Source of the DNA: Distichodus sexfasciatus
Taxonomy: Eukaryota; Chordata; Actinopteri; Characiformes; Distichodontidae
Direction of reading: 5' to 3'
Length of the DNA stretch: 64,000 nt
NCBI GenBank assembly: GCA_032718565.1
Contig: JAVGVS010000793.1
Coordinates: 1 to 64,000, forward strand
This document shows, piece by piece, positions 1 to 12,800 of this stretch; within the stretch, counting starts at the first letter, position 1, and every line of letters starts with the position of its first letter. The notes under the pieces are model-generated. The model was not told where the DNA came from and did not search any database. It was given only the letters and a program-made list of their open reading frames with translations. Made by a program: the position numbers and the translations under genes.

Positions 1-430
1 TCTGTCCACTAGGGGGTGCAGAAGAAAAATCTTATCGAATCACGAATCTTTCTCCGCCGATTCAAAATCCATTCATATTCTTTCAACTGACGTAATGGCC
101 CTAGTTTACTTCCCCCCCCACGTCACGAATCCACAACAGAAATGATTTAAAGATTTAACACAAATGAATTTCACGATATTCTCCGTCTGCGGCGTAACTG
201 TGAACGTACGTTAACTTAGGCTACACCCGCTGTTCGCAACCGTACGTGTTCCACCAGATCATATCAGGCTAAAATCCAGATACACAACTTACAAATAAAA
301 CAGATGGCGGTTGCTAAAGCGTTTATTAGCTACTACTCATCACACGCATGTTGATATAGATTTAATACAGACATCCCAAGTCTCCCGCATCAATCGAAGC
401 TCAGTAAACGAGTAGAACGCTGGCTGTTGT
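1..430. other. Non-coding, repeat-like upstream sequence
   Basis: I see no coding region. Phrases such as 'gaatcacgaatc' recur near 26250, so this is probably the inside of a dispersed repeat whose left end lies outside the window. Confidence 0.4.
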
Positions 431-434
431 GCTT

Positions 435-816
435 ATTTATCTGCTAACATATGCGTTGTGTCTGTAATAAAGGGGACGTTTGAACTGAACTGGAGCGTTT
501 TAGCGAGTAACGGCGCGGTAACACGGGCGCTCACCAACACAGGGAGCGTGTTTACATCGTAAACATGTCATTTATGGGTTTTTAGGTGTTTACTTCTGTT
601 TTTGTGCACGGAATATCTCCCAAAGACTTTCACATACTGAGGGATCAGGTCTTGTCTTGATCGCGTCTCTGAAAACGCTGTGTGTCGTTAATAAGCGTCC
701 GTGTGAAACGCAAGCGGCACATGCACTAGAGAGTGAAATGAATTAAACGAAGCTTCGATTCTGGAGAAATTGCCTCGACCATTTTTTGTTATTAAACTAA
801 TCGTTTCAGTTCTATA
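435..816. repeat. Dispersed repeat family Z, copy 1 (3' part)
   Basis: The stretch from the 'taataaaggggacg' phrase, through 'gtgcacggaatatctc', to the terminal 'taatcgtttcag' is repeated at about 27600-28235 and 55385-55838. A shorter related copy ends at 23246. The terminal AATCGTTTCAG matches the end of a family common in teleosts whose other end reads like 'agagctgcaac' (seen at 54599). It is probably a non-autonomous DNA transposon. There is no coding capacity. Confidence 0.5.
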
Positions 817-1019
817 TTGAGCATCAGTGTAAATTGTAGTGTGAGAATATTTGTTTTCTTGTAAAGCTGTAAACCAGGGAAACACTGCAAACGGCATCTG
901 ATGCAGTGTGATTGTGTCGTTGATCTGCCACAGTCACATGGGAAAAAAGTGACTCACAACAGCAACCTGGAATCGAATCGTGAGATTTTCCGAATGGTGC
1001 AACCCTACTGTCCACCATC

Positions 1020-2015
1020 TCTTAAGAGACACCACCATCTCAAAGCCTTTAACCCCCTAATTTTCGTCTCCTCTTAATCCTCTGAGACCAAACTAGAAAT
1101 GGACACATTCTAGTCACCATTCAAGTCAGGGTTCACCGTTGATCCGAACTCCTCCGTGAAGACACGAGCGTGAAGCCTCGACACGTCTCCTTACGCCATT
1201 TTACTTTCCAAATCACTGACCTCTGCCACACTTCACTTAAAAAAAATAATAAAAAAAAAATCCTGACCGCAGCACAGAGCTTACATCACACTCCCTGCCA
1301 GGGAACACATTCCATACGGGAAAAAAAAAACAGCCTTGAAGTGGCAAAACCGGTCGGAACTGTATGTGGACTGGACTGTAAAGAGGACATCCCATAAAGT
1401 AGCAACCCAGGGACGAAATGACAAAATGACTTTCGATATTACCAACTTGAGACGTCATAAAACACAAACTGCACTGATATCGGATCAAACGGAAGTAAAC
1501 TGATTTGTGTCTCTGCGGATTGGAAGTCATTCAAGTCTGGCAATGATGACACTGACACTAGAGCTGGGCGATATGAACAAAAAATTGGTCGATTTCGATA
1601 ATTATCACGATGTATTTTGGATTGTTATACAAACTGAAAGAACAAGTTCAAATAATCAAACAATATGAAACACATAAGTAGGGCCCCGTGATTTACGCGA
1701 TGCGGAAAACGCGGACGGAATCGCCGAATTCAACAAACAAAATGGAATCCGTTGTAAAACGCGGACCGTCGTATAATTCGCTGATATCGGTGTGCGGGCA
1801 AAGCAAAGCAAGGGTTTCTAATCAATTTTGGCCGCTGCAGCCCCCTGTACGTGTTACCTGTTGAGGCGGGACTCAACGCTCAGCTAAGGCGAAGAGGCTC
1901 GCTGAAACACCGAAGTCCGCCGAAAAAAATACGGAATTCCAGTGTTTTTAGAGCAGAACAATAACCAAATGATTTTTATGAATCGGGAGAACCCCTCTTT
2001 TGTAAGTTTTACCAG
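1020..2015. other. Non-coding, repeat-like sequence
   Basis: No exon is supported. From 1561 the sequence 'gagctgggcgatatg' followed by AT-rich 'cgataattatcacgat' looks like the terminus of a DNA-transposon-derived repeat; a similar terminus occurs at 27425. Short poly-A runs lie at 1240-1260 and 1320-1330. Confidence 0.35.
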
Positions 2016-2017
2016 GT

Positions 2018-2130
2018 GCATAATGTTCACCTACAGATCAAGAGGTCGTGGTTCAAATCCATCTCTATCCTCCTGCTAGCATTGAACACCACTGAGCCCC
2101 TGAGCAAGGGCGTAAACCCCCGTTACTACA
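2018..2130 (+). repeat. tRNA-derived SINE-like fragment
   Basis: A B-box-like 'gtggttcaaatcc' is followed by 'gagcccctgagcaagggc', the 'CCTTGAGCAAGG'-type body common in fish tRNA-derived SINEs. The A box is not clear, so this is a truncated copy. Confidence 0.4.
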
Positions 2131-2791
2131 GGAAGACCTAGAACTAGTGAATAAGAGCGCCTACCAGACGGCAGACATGTAAATTGTGGTGATGCTTAGT
2201 CCTAGCTCTCACTTTTGTGGTGGACTTAGCTTCGTTACAGACACACAGGCTGTTCCTGAGACGGGCCGAGGCGAGTACAGCACTGACTCAGCTCTGAGTG
2301 AAAGCCTGGCGGCGGAAGAGAGTGACTGGGCACAGCGTATGCTGTCACACCCGCCAGCCGACTGCTTCATCTGATTAGTGTGAGACAACAAACTGGAGTG
2401 TGAGGAACAACAGCACTCGGTATTACTGACTGTAACGTAAGCGGGGGGCCAGAACCGCAAAAAAACGAGAAGCTGGGGGTCTGCTGCTAGGTTACTACTT
2501 TCATTTTCAGTCTAGTTCACAATAATTTATTAAGAACTTCAGCAGGAAGGACTTCCCAGACTTCATGTTTTTTGAAAAAGGTCGATCGTGTCGTTACTGG
2601 AAAACACCTCTGTTGCTCTTGTTGACCTCTTAATTCTTCATAAAGGACACGTTTTCGTAGAGAAAAATCCCAGGACTTTCTAGGATTACTCACACAAGAG
2701 CACTGCCGTCCAGAGAACTGTGAAAAGGAGTTCTGGTTTATAAAGGAAAACACCCGAATCAGAACACTCCATCCTCATAGGTGAAGCGTGT

Positions 2792-3040
2792 GATTACTTG
2801 TCATTGTAAACGCACCACACCACAGCACACAGTGCACCACAGCGAAATACGAGCTCTGCATTTGACCCATCCGTGAAGCAGCAGCGTGCAGCTTTTTGGC
2901 GGCACCCGGGGAGCGGTACTTGAGGACATTAGCTTGCTTATGAGTACCGCAGTGGTACCTTTCCCGGTCCGGGAAAAGAACCGGCGAACTTCCGGTCACA
3001 GGGCCAACTCTGTAACCGTTACTAAACTGCCAACTGCCCC
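2792..3040 (-). repeat. tRNA-derived SINE (family S), reverse copy
   Basis: This is the reverse complement of the family seen complete at 24897-25134. The tail ('tcattgtaaacgcaccac') comes first on the + strand. The tRNA-like head ends at 'ctgcccc', with a B-box-like region near 2985-3000. Other copies are at 9094, 12439, 12642, 13491, 15001, 16389, 24897 and 53362. Confidence 0.6.
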
Positions 3041-4497
3041 AGTAAGGGTTGGCGCGTGATGACAAATACTAGCATTTCTTAAATGACCTTTATTTACCAT
3101 CTACTAGCCATCCTTGTTCCGAGACTCTATTACCCAGCACGCACCTTGCACACATCATGTTAGAGGGAGTTCCCGCTTATCAAGACTGAGTAAACCACTT
3201 TACCACTAGATTGTTGGGAGCACATCATTTCAGTGTCATTTATCGACTTCCCGGCCACTCGGTTTTCCATTCATTAATGCCAGAAATTAGCATTTGTTCG
3301 AAAACCACGTGGCCGCCGTATGAGCAAAAAATTGAGAAATAAACCACAAGAAGCCCAAAGAGTCTCAATCGCCCATCACAGGTTGGTCGGGGGTTTCTTA
3401 CTCCGACTTGCAAATCTCAATCTGGAGATTACTGCTTTACTGCTGTCCGAGAAAAAGAGAGACATTTATAAAGGTTAAGTGAGGTTTAAGCTTTAGACCG
3501 ATTCAGGGGAGCCCCTGCATTTTCAGGGAATTTTCTGCCTGTTCTGTTACTGGAATTTCACTGACAAACTGTCCAGAAAGCTAAAGGTCAGTGGTGAACT
3601 GCTTAAGGGGAACTCTACTCATAAACGTCGAATTATCACAAGTTTCCTTGGTGGAGTTTAAGTACCAAACACACACAATAACAAAGTCCCAAGTATTAGG
3701 CACACATACGCACGCACGCACGCGCACAAAATAAACTTATGAAGAGATTAGAGCTGACCAGCACAACTCTAAAGTGTTTTTCAACCAGCAGCTGTTCAAC
3801 AACACACACTTATCAGCACAGAGATAACACCACAACACACACACCAACACAATTTCATCTAGATGTAGTTTCCATATCTGGTGAACAATTGTTTTCCCCA
3901 AAAACTCTAACTGAACACAACTCACCCACGTTTTATACCAGAATATTGCAGGTTTGAACAGCAAATGCTGATTTTGATTTTAATCCCAGTTGTGGATAAA
4001 AACATTCCACAGACATCATGAAAAGCTTCCAGTGGTGCCTACAAGAATCCCATGCTTTCCTACTGGTTTATAATGATGATGTTTTGGTTAAATAGCATAA
4101 CGGTTAAGGTTTATAACATAAGACTTCGTAGACTTAATGGATCTTGTTCGTTAAAACCATTTTTATCCAAACCATTCAAACCAAACTACCATCCGCCGCA
4201 ATCCATTTGAAAATCTTCCTAATATTTTCTAATGGAACACAACATTAGTGAGGTATTTCACTTCTTTATCAAGTGGGAAAAAATCTGTGGTAAGATATGT
4301 TGGAATGAATCCTAATTTTTCCACGATGAAAGAAATCTGTTGATGCAGCAACAGATCAATGACTGATTCTGTCTGGGCTGACAAAAGAGATATATGAAAA
4401 CAGTGTAATAAGCCAAAACCTTGGAGGAGTCACATGTGTAAATTGCACATTCTCTTTTTCACCCTCTAGTTCAGAGTTTACATTTATAGTCCATTTG
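3041..4497. other. Non-coding sequence upstream of ap4b1
   Basis: There are no convincing exons. A short CA/CG-type simple repeat ('acgcacgcacgcacgcgc') lies near 3708-3727. The rest is AT-rich and lacks recognisable mobile-element ends. Confidence 0.35.
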
Positions 4498-4615
4498 TAT
4501 ACGCATATTGTTCGCGCCTTCTTTGTTTTTACACTCTGTAAAAGCTGGAGCCGCGTCTTATCTCTCTTTATACTTGTAAATTGCTGAGATGACAATAAAG
4601 TTCACTGTAACTTTA
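4498..4615 (+). repeat. Retroelement 3'-tail-like fragment (family T)
   Basis: The pattern 'gctggagccgcgtc', then a pyrimidine stretch, then 'gatgacaataaagttcact' matches the 3' tail at 50880-51010 (+) and, reversed, at 45490-45600. It resembles a non-LTR (LINE-type) 3' end that finishes in a polyadenylation-like motif. No coding part remains. Confidence 0.35.
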
Positions 4616-5515
4616 TTTGATGTTAACATCACATGCATATAGCTTTAAAGATGGAGAAATTATGGTTTGCTGTTATACGTTTTAGCAATATATTTCATTA
4701 CAATTTGTTTTATTTCATGCACATGAACTCCCCAATAAAATCAGCTTAGAAAAATGCATTCCAACCCGAACTAATCAAGTCATTAAAAACATATTGCAAT
4801 ATATCATTTCCCCAACATCATCCTGACCATTTTCCAGTAGCTCCTACTGGAATCCCACGCTTTCCAATTGGCCCATCATCTTATTTTAACACTGTGATTT
4901 CTAATGTAGAAAGCACACCGTTTTGCCTTCGTGAATTGCATTTAATTTGGTCTAAAGTGGATATTTTAAAATCACTTTAATTAATTTGGTCAGATTTTCT
5001 ATGATATACTTTATTCTGTTTCCTTTTTTTTATCCTTTCTTTGCAAATTCTACTTGTTCAGCGCCTTGTAACCTCTGTCTGAGAAGAGTTTTATGAACAA
5101 ACTTGACTTACTTATTTACTTACTGAATTACTAAATATCTATCTTTGAATATGATATCATTCATACTTTATACGTATATATGTGTATCATTGGTTATGGT
5201 TGAAGTAAAGAATGGAAGCAGTGTGACTTTTGTTCAAGATTCAAGATTCTTTGTCACATACATAAATATACAGTGATAACACGTAGTAAAATGTACACAG
5301 ATTCATTGCCAAGACTGTGCAAATTAAAAAGGAAATTGCAAACACATTAAGTTAAGGAAACGGTACAAGAAGATAAAAAGCGTATAGAACGTATATATAG
5401 AAAAATGACTCGCGCAAATGACATTTATACATGTATATATGAGATAATTGTGGATATTATGGGAAGGATATGCTAATTTAAAAAAATAAATAAAAAAACT
5501 TAGTATACGAAATAA
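4616..5515. other. AT-rich non-coding sequence
   Basis: No gene is visible. A 'ttcaagattcaagattctt' segment near 5235 resembles reversed retroelement tails seen elsewhere in fish DNA. Everything else is AT-rich filler. Confidence 0.3.
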
Positions 5516-5517
5516 CA

Positions 5518-8090
5518 CCCATCGGGCACAATAGTGTAATCCACGTGGATTTTTGGTGGATATTTGGTGAAGTGGTGGATTCACCAGTTTTCACCTGATA
5601 TCCACGTAGATTCCAGGTGATTTTAGGCTGTGGAAAAGACGTACAAAATTCACGTGGAATCCACGTGGACTTTTAGATCTCACTATCAGTCTTCACGTGC
5701 TGAACGTGGAAGCCACGTGGAAATCACGTGGAAATCATAATACTGATCAGATTGGTGGCTGATCAAACAGGAATACATATTTTTGTATGTTTTTACACAG
5801 ATGTGACAATCATTAATTAACATTAAAACATCTCAGGACCAAAATTACCCAGAGCACATTCATTTCCAGCTGGATTTTCAGCTGCAACATTCTTTTAAAG
5901 AGATGCTCACTTTCCGAAAAGCTGAGCATTGAAGTGCGAGGTTAGATGTTAAATTGGTCTGTTTTTATGTAAACCATGTGGTCTGTAAGGGAGCAAATTT
6001 CTGTGATCCAACTAACTTAATTTAAAAATCTATATATCTTGAACTGAGAAGATTAGGTGAGGAACACAAACTGTTATAAAATAAATACTGCAAATAGGGT
6101 AACTCATGCCTAAATTACTGTATAAACTATTGATACAGTTTCCTAATTTACCATTCTAACTTAGAATGTCAGTTGTTGTATATTAATTTTAGGTAGGTCA
6201 TGTTTAACCCCATATATTGTATTGTGTATAACATCAGGGTTTCAAAAATGGTGCCTTCATCTTCTGTTGCAGACAACAGACATGCTGGCAAACCAAGATA
6301 GAAAGCTTCAGACAGAAGAGAGAAGACATTTACTTGATGTCTAGATAGTTACAAGATGACAGAAAAAAGAGACATATAGGTAAGACATAATGTTAGATTT
6401 ACACCATGAAATCGTATCTGTTGCAAATCATAGCTGTTGAATATAGGTACCTGGTAGAATGTGGATTAATAGTGCATGAAGGAATTTTTCTTGCCCACCC
6501 TAATCATGACTCTATGGATGATTTATAGTGAAATATTATTCACTGTCATTTAATGCTTTCAATTGATATAAAAGTACCAGTTCAGTTCATTGTTTACTTG
6601 ACAATTTACATTGCAATGGTTGATATTTAAGCATATATAGTCACAGCTGCATGTAAAAAATGGGTAGCGCTGTTCATTACCTATTTATCTCCTGTGCTGT
6701 AAATAAAAATTATTTGTAACTTCATTTGTGTCTACATCTAGTCTAGTAAACAGTGCAAATGTATTTGTTTTTAAGTACTTTTCCCTACTTCCTATAATTT
6801 TGGAAGGAACCACACAACATTTCCTGAAAACATGTTTCCTTAAAAGCTCTCCGTTATATTTTTATTTCAGTTTAAGAAGAGCATTAAAATTGGTGGAGCT
6901 ACAGTGAAGGACGTGGGGAGAATTTTGACCAGCAGGTATGTACATTTCATTATATATTGTGTATATTATATAATTATATATTTGCTATATATCAGTGTTT
7001 CCCAACCGTTAGCTAAGTGCTTAAATGCTGCCATATATGTTTTGTGCATGCACCACCATCAATGCACCATTTCAAATCAATAAAATAAAAACTATTATCA
7101 ATGTAAGTTTAGAACTAAATGATTCTTCCATATTCAATCTTCCTGTTCCTTGCCTAGACATATGCAATGTCTGCAATTCTGCAGATAATGCTTACCATGT
7201 AAATGCTCACATGAAGAGCAGGCTTTTGAATTTTACATCCTTTTCTGATACAAAATTAGATTAAAATGTCTGTCTATAAAATAAGAAAATCACATTCAAA
7301 CATATTGTATCTTCTAACTTAATTTAAAGAAAAAACCATTTACATCAAACATTAACAAATAAAATAATTTCTTTAGACCGTAGTCTGAATACTACAGACC
7401 ATTTTACCTTGTGTTAATCACATGAACTTGATCTTTAAAGAAAAACAGATTAGATTATGAGGGTCCTGATTGAAGTAATTTATGTTCTTCTAAATTCTTC
7501 GCCAATGCACTTCTGTGTAAACATAAAAGAATCAAGAGAGGAGAAAACATCATTTGAGAAGACAGCTCTATGCACATTAACAATTGGTGAGTGATTGGTG
7601 AACACTTTTTATATCAACACAATGATTGTAAATGATAACTTGAAGTCCATGCATTTGAATTACACTCAACATTTTTGTCACTTGATTCACAGACATTGTG
7701 GTAAAGAGTCCTGGAGTTACAGAAGCCTTTGTTCACGACCTTATTGCCAACAGACTGAGAAAGCTGGGCATACTGTAAATAATGTTATGGTTTGAACAGG
7801 TGCTTCATTGCATCTTTTAGTACTGAACATTTTATAAGTTAGTATTATGCACTAAACTCAATTTTTATGTGTATGGCATTTATTCTGTTATGGAATATGA
7901 ATAAATGAATTACAGTTGAACATTTCTGTGAATTAGGTCTGCTTTATACAGGATGTTGTAGACATTTTAAACTCTGCAGAATTTACATTGAACACAACAC
8001 GTGTATTCCACGTGTCAACATCCACGTGAATTCAACGTCTTTTCCACGTGCTGGAAACACGTCTTTTCCACGTGTTTATGCCCACTGGGC
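5518..8090. mobile_element. 2.6-kb putative DNA transposon with CACGTG-rich ends
   Basis: The ends form a short imperfect inverted repeat: 'cccatcgggca' at the left and 'tgcccactggg' at the right (9 of 11 match after reversal). The first 220 bp carry six CACGTG hexamers plus one mutated copy. The last 100 bp carry five, mostly as 'ccacgtg'. Between them lie spliced-looking exons of a DUF4806-like protein. I saw no clear target duplication. The superfamily is not assigned. DUF4806 genes are often found in fish repeats, but that link is from memory. Confidence 0.5.
6871..7778 (+). pseudogene. Decayed exons of a DUF4806-like protein inside the CACGTG element
   Basis: Three coding-like pieces are seen. 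Exon 6871-6935 follows 'tttatttcag' and ends at 'AG|gtatgt'; it reads FKKSIKIGGATVKDVGRILT. A second piece (about 7495-7586) reads FFANALLCKHKRIKRG, then needs a one-base frame change to continue as KTSFEKTALCTLTI before 'ATTG|gtgagt'. The last exon, 7693-7778, follows 'ttgattcacag', joins in phase, and reads DIVVKSPGVTEAFVHDLI and onward to a TAA stop. The GG-x-x-VKDV start, the K-x-x-F core and the D-I/V-V-x-x-A/S stretch resemble DUF4806, a domain of unknown function. The frame change, missing N-terminal part and unclear acceptor for the middle piece indicate decay. Moderately sure it was coding; less sure of the family name. Confidence 0.4.
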
Positions 8091-9093
8091 ATGTTTCCTA
8101 AAATACGCATACTGTTAACTAAGTATATTGTAAAAATGGGGGTAAAATTCCGAGAAATACACCAGACATTCAGAGATTCAAGTCGTAGATTTACGAGGAG
8201 AAAATGTCGGATATTCTCTGAGATTAAAGTGTCAAATTTATGCGACAAGAAAGTCACACACTTGCAAGAAAAGGTCAGATATTCTCCGGAATCTCTTAAT
8301 TTTTAAATGTTCTAAATGAAAGACATTACCAACTCCTATAATACAGTGTGTCGACCCAGCATGCGTCTCACGTATCGTACTGAACTTTACCTGTACGTGA
8401 ATTTATGCATAAAGTGCTCACAAATGCGATGTGCTCAGTTATTTTCCTAGTCAAGACTTTTATTTTGAAGCATCCAGTGACGGAAGTTCTCTTCTCGATC
8501 AGGGCGTCCCCCGTCAAATGTATAAACAAACTCCAACCAAAGCGTTTGAGGAATATTATATTCTGATGTACATAAGAAGAACAGACATTGCAGCTTTGGG
8601 ACACATATCACAGCGGGTAAAGTATCACTAAACTGCAATAATACTACATGAGTTTTTAAGCGGTTTTACAGGCCTGATTTTAGGTGTCACTTTAATACAC
8701 GTCGAAAAATGTCATTTTCCTGCGATATTGTACTACACGATGTATGGAATGATACATAAAAGCGTATACAGACCAAAATAGCTTTATTATTTATCTTTAT
8801 TCGCAATAATAAATCGTTCTTTTTATCCTTATAAAATAAAAATAGTAACTGTGTCTGCTTCTCCCAGTCATCCCTCCTGAAACGTTATGCAGTCGAATAT
8901 ATTGTACAATCAGACTTCTCTTGTAGATTAGTTAGGAAAATGAGAAACGGTGGCTTTTCCTTTGGTATCGTGCAACAAAAAAAGTTGTGACATGACGTGT
9001 TTAATTTAATTTGCCTTACTACGTTGCAAGCTCTTCACGACTATTGTGTATGTGCTCATTGTTAAGAGCATCCGAGTGCTAGATCTGCAGCAT
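8091..9093. other. Non-coding sequence upstream of ap4b1
   Basis: No supported exon. The first, non-coding exon of ap4b1 must lie somewhere upstream of the acceptor at 9800-9801, but I could not identify it or a promoter here. Confidence 0.3.
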
Positions 9094-9334
9094 GGGGCAG
9101 TTGGTAGCCTAGCGGTTGGGAGTTCGCCACGTGATCGGAAGGTCGCCGGTTCAAGTTCCGGTCCGATAAAGGTACCACAAGTAAGGTACCGTCCCCAAGC
9201 ACTGCTCCCCGGGCTTTGTCCAAAAAAAAAAAAAAAAAAAGCTGCCCACTGCTCCTTCACGGATGGGTCAAATGCAGATGCTGTGGTACACTGTGTGATG
9301 TGGTGTGTTCACAATGAACAAATAATCATTCACT
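9094..9334 (+). repeat. tRNA-derived SINE (family S), nearly full-length
   Basis: A tRNA-like head starts at 'ggggcagttgg', with a degraded A box ('tagcctagcggttggg') and a B box 'gccggttcaagttcc'. The body has 'aaggtaccgtccccaagc', an 18-bp poly-A interruption near 9222-9240, and the family tail around 'tgttcacaatgaacaaat'. Confidence 0.65.
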
Positions 9335-9469
9335 TAAATTCCCTTAAATGTCAGTTTGTAATAAACGCCCTGTAACATCATGAACGTTTCCTCACTGAAT
9401 ACACAAATCTGCTGATAGACCAAAGGACCATTCAGCCATGTTTTACATTGTAGAACTCTACATAGCACA

Positions 9470-9745
9470 GACTAAAAAAAACGTGATAAATGAAAAGCGA
9501 TAGATCAGCAGACAGCAGACTGGGGAAAGAACGAGAGAGAAACAGACTAGAAAGTAAACAGAGAGAAAGACATAAGCAGACTAGGTAATATATATAGGGA
9601 GAGATAAACAAACTGAAAAGATAGACACATACAGCGTCATTATGGGAAGAAGGTAGATACATGGATGGATAACTAGGCAATAGATAGACAGACAAACAGA
9701 GATACAAATACAGAGAGAGTAAAAGAGCGAGTGGGATAAACAGAT
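9470..9745. repeat. Degenerate purine-rich simple sequence
   Basis: Repeated AGAC, GATA, AGAGAA and ACAGA motifs make this low-complexity. The long minus-strand reading frame here is only a Leu/Ser/Tyr-rich translation of the simple sequence. Confidence 0.5.
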
Positions 9746-9820
9746 TAGATCGTTTGCCTTTTTGCTTTTTAATCACGCTGCAGTAAATCTTTTCTCTTTA
9801 GGAGTCTAAATTGAGAAGCA

Positions 9821-12800
9821 ATGCCGTATTTCGGCTCTGAGGAGACGGTAAAGGAGCTGAGAAGAGCTCTGTCCAACCCCAATGTGCAGGCCGACCGGCT
9901 GCGCTACAGAAACTACATCACCCGGGTCATCAGGTCAGCAGCATGATTTCAACGCAGGGGAGAATGGTGATTTTTGTGAAGGATAATGCCACAAAAAAAG
10001 TGGTGATGGCGAAGCTTGCTGGCTTTTACAAATACTCACAATCTAGAGACCATGTTGGTTAATTAATCTACTGTATTTATTTGAGGTTTATTAATTGGTG
10101 TCATTTTAATCATTTTTACTACATTAAACTACATTGGATGTGTGATTCTGAGACTGCAAAATTTGCCATTGCAATATTATTATTTACTGCATTGCAAATA
10201 AGTTTGAAATTCTTTTACTCAATAATTGAATAGAAATTAAACATTCTAGAATGACTGGGGTGGTGTAATAATAATAATTCATTCATTTTCCGCACCGCTG
10301 TAACCCCAACTGGGGTCGCGGGGGGACCGGAGCCTATCCCGCCAACTTTCGGGCGCAAGGCGGGGACCAGCCCTGGGCAGGCGCCAAGACACCGCAGGGC
10401 ACACACACTCACACACACATTCACACCCTAAGGGCCAAATTAGAGTCGTCAATTAACCTATAACGCATGCCTTTGGACTGTGGGAGGTAACCGGAGCACA
10501 TGGAGGAAACCCACGCAAACACGGGGAGAGCATGCAAACTCCACACAGAAAGGCCCTACAGCCGTCCCCGGGGTTCGACCCCAGGACCTTCTCGCTGTGA
10601 AGCGGCAGCTCTAACCACTGCGCTGCGTGCCGCCCATAATAATAATTCATTCATTCTTTTATTCATCATTATCCGGACTGCTTAATCCAAATTGGGGTTG
10701 CGGGGTGACCAAAGCCTATCCCTGGAACTTACGGGTACACACTCACACAGTCACACTCACATTCCCACCTTACAGGGCCAATTTAGATTCACCACTTAAC
10801 CTATATAGCATGCTTTTGAACTGTGGCAGGAAACCAGAGCCACTGGAGGAAGCCCATGCCAACACGGGGAGAGCATGCAGAAAAAACTACCACACAGAAA
10901 GGCCCCACGGCCGACCCAGGGCTCTAACCCAGGACCTTCACTCTGTGAGGCGGCAGCGCTAACCACTGCTTCACCCTGCCGCCCCATGATAATCATCATC
11001 ATCATCGTCATTTGAACTTTATCCAATAACCCTTAAATCTGAGTAAATGATGTTCAATCAGAAAGACTGGGAACAGTGAACCGGCCGAGACAGTGAGCGC
11101 TTGTAGGGCTTTTGTTGACCAGCAGATGGCAAAATTGTCAAGTCAGATGATACTGAACTAATATGGCTTCCAACATGCTATTGTGCATTGTTTGGCCCGT
11201 CCTGCTGTAGAATCAGCTACAACAGTGTGTACAGAGTAAATATAGTAAGAGTGTGGAACTCTTTGACAAAACACAGTAGCCAAATTAGACAAAACACAGT
11301 TATTTGCATATAAATGTGATGTAATTATTTGAATAAACTACTAAGAGGGCGGCATGGAGAAGGTCCTGGGTTCGATCTCCGGGTCGGCCATGGGGCCCTT
11401 CTGTGTCGAGTTTCCTCCCACAGTCCAAAAGCATGTACTGTAGGTTAAGTGGTGAATCTAAATTGGCCCCGTAATGTGTGAATGAGAGTGTGAGTGTGTG
11501 TGCCCTGCTGTGTGTTGGCACCTGCCCAAGGTTGGTCCCCGCCTTGCGCCCGTAAGTTCCCGGGATAGGCTCCGGTCCCCCTGCGACCCCAGTTCGGATT
11601 AAGCAGTTTGGATATTGAATGAATGAACGAATGAATAAAACAATATTATATAAAGAACTGTTTTTCATAGGGTTTCATCGGCTTAACAACACAGTTTACA
11701 ATCTGTTTCTCACTAATATTCTCCTTCGAATCAAATGTTTCATGAAAATGAAAAAGATTCTCATTTAACAACTGTTCATTTTTATCTATGATGATAAATT
11801 ATTTTTAAAAGTTGGCAAAAAAAAAAAGAACCAAATGAACCAATTAAGCCAAACTCTTTGCTACTGCTTTACAAGGAAATCTTCTTGAGCTTCTCAAGCC
11901 ACATTCTAAGAAATAAGATCAATAAATATAATCAACTTGCGTGTGTGTGTGTGTGTATGTGTGTGAACGTAATTCCCTTGTGAAGCTTTGGACCTTTTCC
12001 GCTTCGCTCTCAGGTGCATGACCCAGGGTCTGGATGTCTCGCCTTTGTTTATGGACATGGTGAAGGCGAGCGCGACGCAGGACATCGTCCAGAAGAAGCT
12101 TGTCTACCTCTTCATATGCACATATGCCAGCCACAAGCCCGACCTGGCCCTGCTGGCCATCAACACGCTGCGCAAAGACTGCGCCGACCCCAACCCCATG
12201 GTCCGGGGCCTGGCCCTCAGGAACATGTGCAACTTCAGGTCTGTTTGGGGTGTTCCGAGTAGAGGACTGAGTCTTTCTAAAACTCTGAGTGCAATATGAA
12301 CGATGCTGCTCCTTTTTGTTGCCAGTAAGTGATCAGCTCCCTCCAGTGCAGTAGTTTATTTAAAAAAATCTTGGCAGTCCCAGCTTTAATGCTTAAAATT
12401 GTTAAAGTATCTCATGACCAGGCAATAGGCAAAATTGAGGCAGTTGGTTGTATAACGGTTAGAGAGTTCGACACATGATTGGAAGATCGCCGGTTCGAAT
12501 CCTGGACCGATAAAGGTAAAGTTAATAAGTTGCTTACTTAGGATTTTGTACATCGTTAATGTATTGATGTTTGGTGAATTTGTTGGAACTTTTATGTCTT
12601 ACTCCAACGCTTAACACATGGCACTACTTTTAGCATTTGGTGGCAGTTGGTGGCGTAACGGTAGGGTGTTGGCCCCGTGATCAGCAAGGTACCGTCCCCA
12701 AGCACTGCTCCCTGGGCACTTGTTAGCTGCCCCCTGCTCCTTCACTGATGGGTTAAATGCAGAGGTCACATTTCATTGTGGTGCGCTGTGTGCTGTGCTG

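Noticed and set aside
9432..9776. 114-codon minus-strand frame rich in Leu, Ser and Tyr
   Set aside because: It translates a degenerate purine-rich simple repeat and has no domain-like structure.
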